Below, piece by piece: positions 60,088 through 64,000 of a DNA stretch of 64,000 bases (the first letter of the stretch is position 1; the number at the start of each line of letters is the position of its first letter). Source of the stretch: Priestia iocasae (GTDB lineage Bacteria > Bacillota > Bacilli > Bacillales > Bacillaceae_H); assembly GCF_016909075.1 (NCBI RefSeq), contig NZ_JAFBFC010000007.1:62001-126000 (forward strand), in the 5' to 3' direction. The notes under the pieces were generated by a model. It did no database searches and was not told the origin of the DNA. It worked only from the letters and a program-made list of their open reading frames with translations. Position numbers and translations under genes: made by a program.

Positions 60088-61266
60088 ATGAGAGAAGCGG
60101 TCATCGTATCTGGTGCTAGAACACCGATTGGAAGAGCAAAGAAAGGAACACTTGCAAATGTTCGTCCAGATGATTTAGGAGCAATTGCAGTAAAAGAAAC
60201 GTTAAAACGAGCAGGTGGCTATGAAGGTCCAATTGATGACTTAATCTTTGGATGTGCCATTCCAGAAGCAGAGCAAGGCTTAAACATGGCACGTAACATT
60301 GGTGCATTAGCCGGCTTACCATATACCGTTCCAGCCATCACAATTAATCGTTATTGTTCATCGGGCTTACAAAGTATCGCATATGGTGCAGAGCGTATTA
60401 TGTTAGGTCATGCGAAGACGGTATTAGCAGGTGGAGCAGAATCAATGAGTCTTGTACCAATGACAGGGCATGTTATTCGTCCAAACATTCAATTGGTTGA
60501 GCATGCACCTGAATACTACATGGGCATGGGTCACACAGCTGAGCAAGTAGCTGTCAAATATGGCATCTCTCGCGAGGATCAAGATGCATTTGCCGTTCGT
60601 AGTCATCAGCTTGCAGCTAAAGCCCTACAAGAAGGCAAATTTAACGATGAGATTGTTCCAGTTGAAGTGAAAAAGCGTTCTGTTGGTAGTGATAATAAGC
60701 TAAGAGAAGAGAGCATTTTATTCTCTCAAGATGAAGGTGTTCGCGCTGGTACAACGGCACAGGTTCTAGGAAAGCTGCGCCCTGCATTCTCGGTAACAGG
60801 AAGTGTAACAGCAGGAAACTCTTCACAAACAAGTGATGGAGCAGCTTCAGTGTTATTAATGGACCGTGAGCAAGCAGAATCAGAAGGGTTAAAGCCATTA
60901 GCTCGCTTCCGCTCGTTTGCAGTTGGTGGCGTTCCACCAGAAGTGATGGGAGTAGGTCCAGTCGTTGCGATTCCAAGAGCATTAGAATTAGCAGGGCTTG
61001 AGCTTTCAGATATTGGATTATTTGAACTGAATGAAGCATTTGCGTCGCAAGCTATTCAAGTGATGCGCGAACTTCATATTGATCAAGACAAAGTGAATGT
61101 AAATGGTGGAGCCATTGCACTAGGGCATCCGCTTGGGTGTACAGGAGCCAAATTAACATTAAGTCTAATTCATGAAATGAAGCGTCGTAACGAGCAGTTT
61201 GGTGTAGTTACTATGTGTATCGGTGGCGGTATGGGTGCTGCTGGTGTATTTGAATTACTTGCATAA
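60088..61266 (+). CDS. fadA: Acetyl-CoA acyltransferase (thiolase) FadA
   Basis: Thiolase of 392 residues for the last beta-oxidation step. The nucleophile is Cys90 (INRYCSSG), with the C-terminal HPLG histidine (GGAIALGHPLGCTG) and second Cys (CIGGGMG). Preceded by AAGGGGGAG. Same operon as fadN and fadE. Confidence 0.97.
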   Translation: MREAVIVSGARTPIGRAKKGTLANVRPDDLGAIAVKETLKRAGGYEGPIDDLIFGCAIPEAEQGLNMARNIGALAGLPYTVPAITINRYCSSGLQSIAYGAERIMLGHAKTVLAGGAESMSLVPMTGHVIRPNIQLVEHAPEYYMGMGHTAEQVAVKYGISREDQDAFAVRSHQLAAKALQEGKFNDEIVPVEVKKRSVGSDNKLREESILFSQDEGVRAGTTAQVLGKLRPAFSVTGSVTAGNSSQTSDGAASVLLMDREQAESEGLKPLARFRSFAVGGVPPEVMGVGPVVAIPRALELAGLELSDIGLFELNEAFASQAIQVMRELHIDQDKVNVNGGAIALGHPLGCTGAKLTLSLIHEMKRRNEQFGVVTMCIGGGMGAAGVFELLA

Positions 61267-61295
61267 TAAATTACATGATTAAGGGGGAAAAAACG

Positions 61296-63080
61296 ATGTC
61301 AAAGATAACTGAAAACGTAACTAAGGGTGGAAGCTTTTTAATTGAGGAAGTATTACCAAGTCAAGTATATACACCTGAGGACTATACAGATGAGCATAAA
61401 ATGATTGCCAAAACAACAGAAGAATACGTGGAAAATGAAGTGCTTCCACAAGTAGAACATTTAGAAAATCATGAATTTGATCGCTCGGTTAAGCTGTTAA
61501 AGCAAGCTGGTGATTTAGGATTATTAGGTGCAGATGTACCTGAAGAGTACGGTGGACTAGGATTAGATAAAGTAAGTTCAGCGTTAATTGCTGAAAAAAT
61601 GTCTAAAGCAGGTGGATTCTCTATTACTCATGGTGCTCATGTTGGGATTGGTTCATTACCAATTGTATTATTTGGTACAGAAGAGCAAAAGCAACAATAC
61701 TTACCGGCTTTAGCAACAGGTCAAAAAATTGCTGCTTATGCATTAACAGAGCCAGGGTCAGGATCAGACGCACTAGGTGCAAAAACGACAGCTCGCTTAA
61801 ATGCTGAAGGTACACATTATGTATTAAATGGTGAAAAGCAATGGATTACAAATGCTGGCTTTGCAGATGTATTCGTAGTATATGCAAAGATTGATGGCGA
61901 GCAGTTCTCAGCATTTATTGTTGAGCGTGAATATGAAGGAGTATCAACAGGTCCAGAAGAAAAGAAAATGGGGATTAAGAGTTCATCTACTCGTACACTG
62001 ATTTTAGAAGATGCACTTGTTCCAAAAGAAAATTTATTAGGTGAAGCAGGTAAAGGTCATATTATCGCATTTAACATTCTAAATATTGGTCGTTATAAAT
62101 TAGGTGTAGGTGCTGTTGGAGCAGGGAAACGTGCGTTTGAATTATCTGTTCAATATGCAAATCAACGTCAACAGTTCAAAACACCAATTTCAAAATTCTC
62201 GTTAACGCAAGAAAAATTAGCAACGATGGCTGCGAAGCTTTATGCATCAGAAAGTTCTGTATACCGCACAGTTGGCTTATTTGAAGAGCGTATGGGTCGT
62301 TTATCAGAAGAAGAGCAAAAAGACGGAAAGCATGTAGCAGCATCTATTGCCGAGTATGCAATTGAGTGTTCATTAAACAAAGTGTTTGCAACAGAAGTAC
62401 TAGACTATATTGTCGATGAAGGTGTTCAACTTCACGGTGGATATGGATTCATGAGTGAGTATGAAATTGAAAGAATGTACCGTGACTCACGTATTAACCG
62501 TATTTTTGAAGGAACAAATGAAATCAATCGTCTATTAGTGCCAGGTACGTATTTACGTAAAGCATTAAAAGGAGAGCTTCCACTTCTTCAAAAAGCACAA
62601 GCATTGCAAGAAGAATTAATGATGATGATGCCAGAAGAACTTGGAGAAGGGCCATTAGAGCAAGAAAAATATTTAGTGCGTAATGGAAAGAAAATTGCAC
62701 TATTAATGGCTGGATTAGCTGCTCAGAAGTATGGAAAAGCACTTGAGAGAGAACAAGAAATTTTAGTGAATATTGCTGATGTCATCAGTAACGTTTATGC
62801 AATGGAGTCTGCTTTACTTCGTACAGAAAAAGCAATTGAAAAATCAGGATTAGAGAAAAATAATTTAAAAGTTCTCTACACACAAATCTTCTGTCAAGAA
62901 GCATTCAATAAAATTGAAGCAGATGCAAAAGAAACTCTTGTTGCAGCTGAACAAGGTGATATGCTGCGTATGATGTTATCAGCGCTACGCAAGCTTACTC
63001 GTTATACGCCAATTAACGTCATTGCAACAAAGCGTGAAGCTGCAAAAGTATTAATTGAAGCTGATAAGTTTCTCGTTTAA
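61296..63080 (+). CDS. fadE: Acyl-CoA dehydrogenase FadE
   Basis: FAD enzyme that starts beta-oxidation, 594 residues as in B. subtilis FadE. Acyl-CoA dehydrogenase motifs YALTEPGSGSDA and QLHGGYGFMSEYEIERMYRD are present. ATG 61296 follows AAGGGGGA; the upstream in-frame ATG at 61275 precedes that site. It ends before a family B repeat. Confidence 0.96.
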   Translation: MSKITENVTKGGSFLIEEVLPSQVYTPEDYTDEHKMIAKTTEEYVENEVLPQVEHLENHEFDRSVKLLKQAGDLGLLGADVPEEYGGLGLDKVSSALIAEKMSKAGGFSITHGAHVGIGSLPIVLFGTEEQKQQYLPALATGQKIAAYALTEPGSGSDALGAKTTARLNAEGTHYVLNGEKQWITNAGFADVFVVYAKIDGEQFSAFIVEREYEGVSTGPEEKKMGIKSSSTRTLILEDALVPKENLLGEAGKGHIIAFNILNIGRYKLGVGAVGAGKRAFELSVQYANQRQQFKTPISKFSLTQEKLATMAAKLYASESSVYRTVGLFEERMGRLSEEEQKDGKHVAASIAEYAIECSLNKVFATEVLDYIVDEGVQLHGGYGFMSEYEIERMYRDSRINRIFEGTNEINRLLVPGTYLRKALKGELPLLQKAQALQEELMMMMPEELGEGPLEQEKYLVRNGKKIALLMAGLAAQKYGKALEREQEILVNIADVISNVYAMESALLRTEKAIEKSGLEKNNLKVLYTQIFCQEAFNKIEADAKETLVAAEQGDMLRMMLSALRKLTRYTPINVIATKREAAKVLIEADKFLV

Positions 63081-63137
63081 TCATTTACTTGCTGTTTGAC
63101 TCACCCCCAATGAGTTAACATATATTTTTGAAAGAGG

Positions 63138-63228
63138 CTAAGTGAAAACGGGAGAAAGTCCCTCATTTTCACTTAGTCTGCCACATCCCTTGCTCATAAA
63201 ATCTATAGATAGATGAGCAAGGGATTTT
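63138..63228 (+). repeat. Repeat family B: two-hairpin element with terminator after fadE
   Basis: Hairpin 1: CTAAGTGAAAA (63138-63148) with TTTTCACTTAG (63166-63176) and an inner GGGA/TCCC. A TCTGC link leads to hairpin 2: ATCCCTTGCTCAT (63185-63197) with ATGAGCAAGGGAT (63213-63225), a perfect 13-bp stem followed by T. Same plan and shared core words as 33869-33972. Confidence 0.75.
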
Positions 63229-63345
63229 ACGTTAAAGCGTTTTTTTAGGTGTAATGACTTTTGGGACAACTTCTTTGTTTAGGTATTTTAAGAATAGATG
63301 TGTTAAAATACGAAAAAAGTCCAAAATAGTAAAGGTGGTTTTAAC

Positions 63346-63702
63346 ATGTCTCTCATTTTTTACTCCTATCCTAAATGCGGTACGTGCCGAAAAGCAAAAA
63401 AATGGCTAGACGATCAAGGTCTTACATACGAAGAAATTCATATTGTAGAGAATCCTCCAACACGTGAACAAATCAAGTCTTATTATGAAAACAGTGGTTT
63501 AGAGTTGAAAAAGTTTTTTAACACAAGTGGACAAAAATACCGCGAATTAGGCGTAAAAGATAAAATGAAGACGGCAAGTGAGGATGAGCTGTTAGATTTA
63601 CTTGCTTCTGATGGAATGCTTTTAAAACGGCCATTATTAACGAATGGAAGCAAAGTAACGGTTGGATTTAAAGAAGAACAGTTTGAACAAGTGTGGGCGT
63701 AA
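63346..63702 (+). CDS. yusI: Spx/ArsC-family protein YusI
   Basis: Thioredoxin-fold protein of 118 residues of the ArsC/Spx group, with CGTC at residues 11-14 (SYPKCGTCRKAKKWL) and the family segment LLDLLASDGMLLKRPLL. Spx regulators and arsenate-reductase-like enzymes share this fold; position between fadE and gcvH identifies it as YusI, whose function is not established. Confidence 0.9.
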   Translation: MSLIFYSYPKCGTCRKAKKWLDDQGLTYEEIHIVENPPTREQIKSYYENSGLELKKFFNTSGQKYRELGVKDKMKTASEDELLDLLASDGMLLKRPLLTNGSKVTVGFKEEQFEQVWA

Positions 63703-63827
63703 AACTTTTTAAATAAATAAAAATGTTTCGAATAGAAAAATGAAACGGTTTACGTTACACTAAAAATGGAAATTCTTCTTTTATGTTCGTCATAAAAGAG
63801 TATACATACTTTATTGGAGGGATTAAG

Positions 63828-64000
63828 ATGAGTACACCAAAAGAATTGCGTTATTCTGAAGAACATGAGTGGGTAAAAGTAGAAGGCGATGTTGTTCGTG
63901 TTGGAATTACAGATTTTGCTCAGTCTGAACTTGGTGATATCGTGTTCGTTGAACTACCAGAAGTAGGAGCAACTGTACAAGCGGATGAGCCTTTTGGTAG
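63828..64000 (+). CDS. gcvH: Glycine cleavage system H protein (5' part)
   Basis: The first 57 residues are visible ([20 protein letters not shown], then [22 protein letters not shown]). H protein carries the lipoyl arm shuttling the aminomethyl group and, in Bacillus, relays lipoate to other enzymes. The lipoylated lysine lies beyond the window edge. ATG 63828 follows TGGAGGG. Confidence 0.95.
   Translation, partial: MSTPKELRYSEEHEWVKVEGDVVRVGITDFAQSELGDIVFVELPEVGATVQADEPFG

Overview
The window reads as a chromosomal segment of a low-GC Bacillaceae bacterium, most probably Priestia (the Bacillus megaterium group) or a close relative. Evidence: the gene order (trxB, yvcI, rapZ, yvcK, whiA, crh, clpP, sigL, cggR, gapA-pgk-tpiA-gpmI-eno, secG, est, rnr, smpB, ssrA; later yusU, fadM-type PRODH, yuzL, fadN-fadA-fadE, yusI, gcvH) matches Bacillus core synteny; protein sequences are close to B. 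subtilis as I remember them; and the tmRNA tag reads (A)GKSNNNFALAA, the tag I recall for B. megaterium. No phage, insertion sequence or CRISPR array was seen.

Layout. 1-6.7 kb: tail of an upstream gene, trxB, then the yvcI-rapZ-yvcK-whiA-crh operon, convergent with CtsR-controlled clpP, and a tRNA-Arg(CCG). 6.8-17.4 kb: a lipoprotein, sigL, a glutaredoxin-like gene, and the CggR-controlled lower glycolysis cluster. 17.5-22.3 kb: secG, est, rnr, smpB and tmRNA. 22.7-24.4 kb: a chemoreceptor. 24.6-33.8 kb: an accessory beta-glucan utilisation locus made of a LacI-type regulator, a sugar ABC importer without its ATPase, GH1 and GH30 enzymes without signal peptides, and a secreted GH16 glucanase. 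34.3-37.5 kb: an MHYT-PAS-GGDEF-EAL c-di-GMP protein and a YvbH-like protein. 37.6-56.0 kb: an iron region with an MFS transporter, HmoA-type haem monooxygenase, the full asbABCDEF petrobactin operon, and two siderophore ATPases, one of them in a divergent, Fur-boxed importer locus that ends in an FhuF-like reductase and yusU. Some housekeeping genes (VOC protein, DUF4097 protein, trhO, a DUF4025 protein) are interspersed. 56.4-64 kb: proline dehydrogenase, FadR-boxed fadNAE, yusI and the start of gcvH.

How it fits together. CggR binds a two-half-site operator upstream of its own gene and so controls the glycolytic cluster. The beta-glucan locus would cut glucan outside the cell (GH16), import oligosaccharides and finish hydrolysis inside (GH1, GH30); four similar palindromes mark the likely regulon. 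Fur boxes precede hmoA, asbA, the orphan ATPase and the divergent importer pair, so iron starvation should switch on petrobactin synthesis, siderophore uptake, reductive release and haem use together.

The most unusual signals are non-coding: (i) a modular ~122-nt hairpin repeat whose first three bases are the stop codons of gapA, pgk and gpmI; (ii) a second two-hairpin repeat family used as a terminator in two distant places; (iii) a long, possibly folded leader before yvcI; and (iv) a 21-nt inverted-repeat motif shared by the est and DUF4025-gene promoters.
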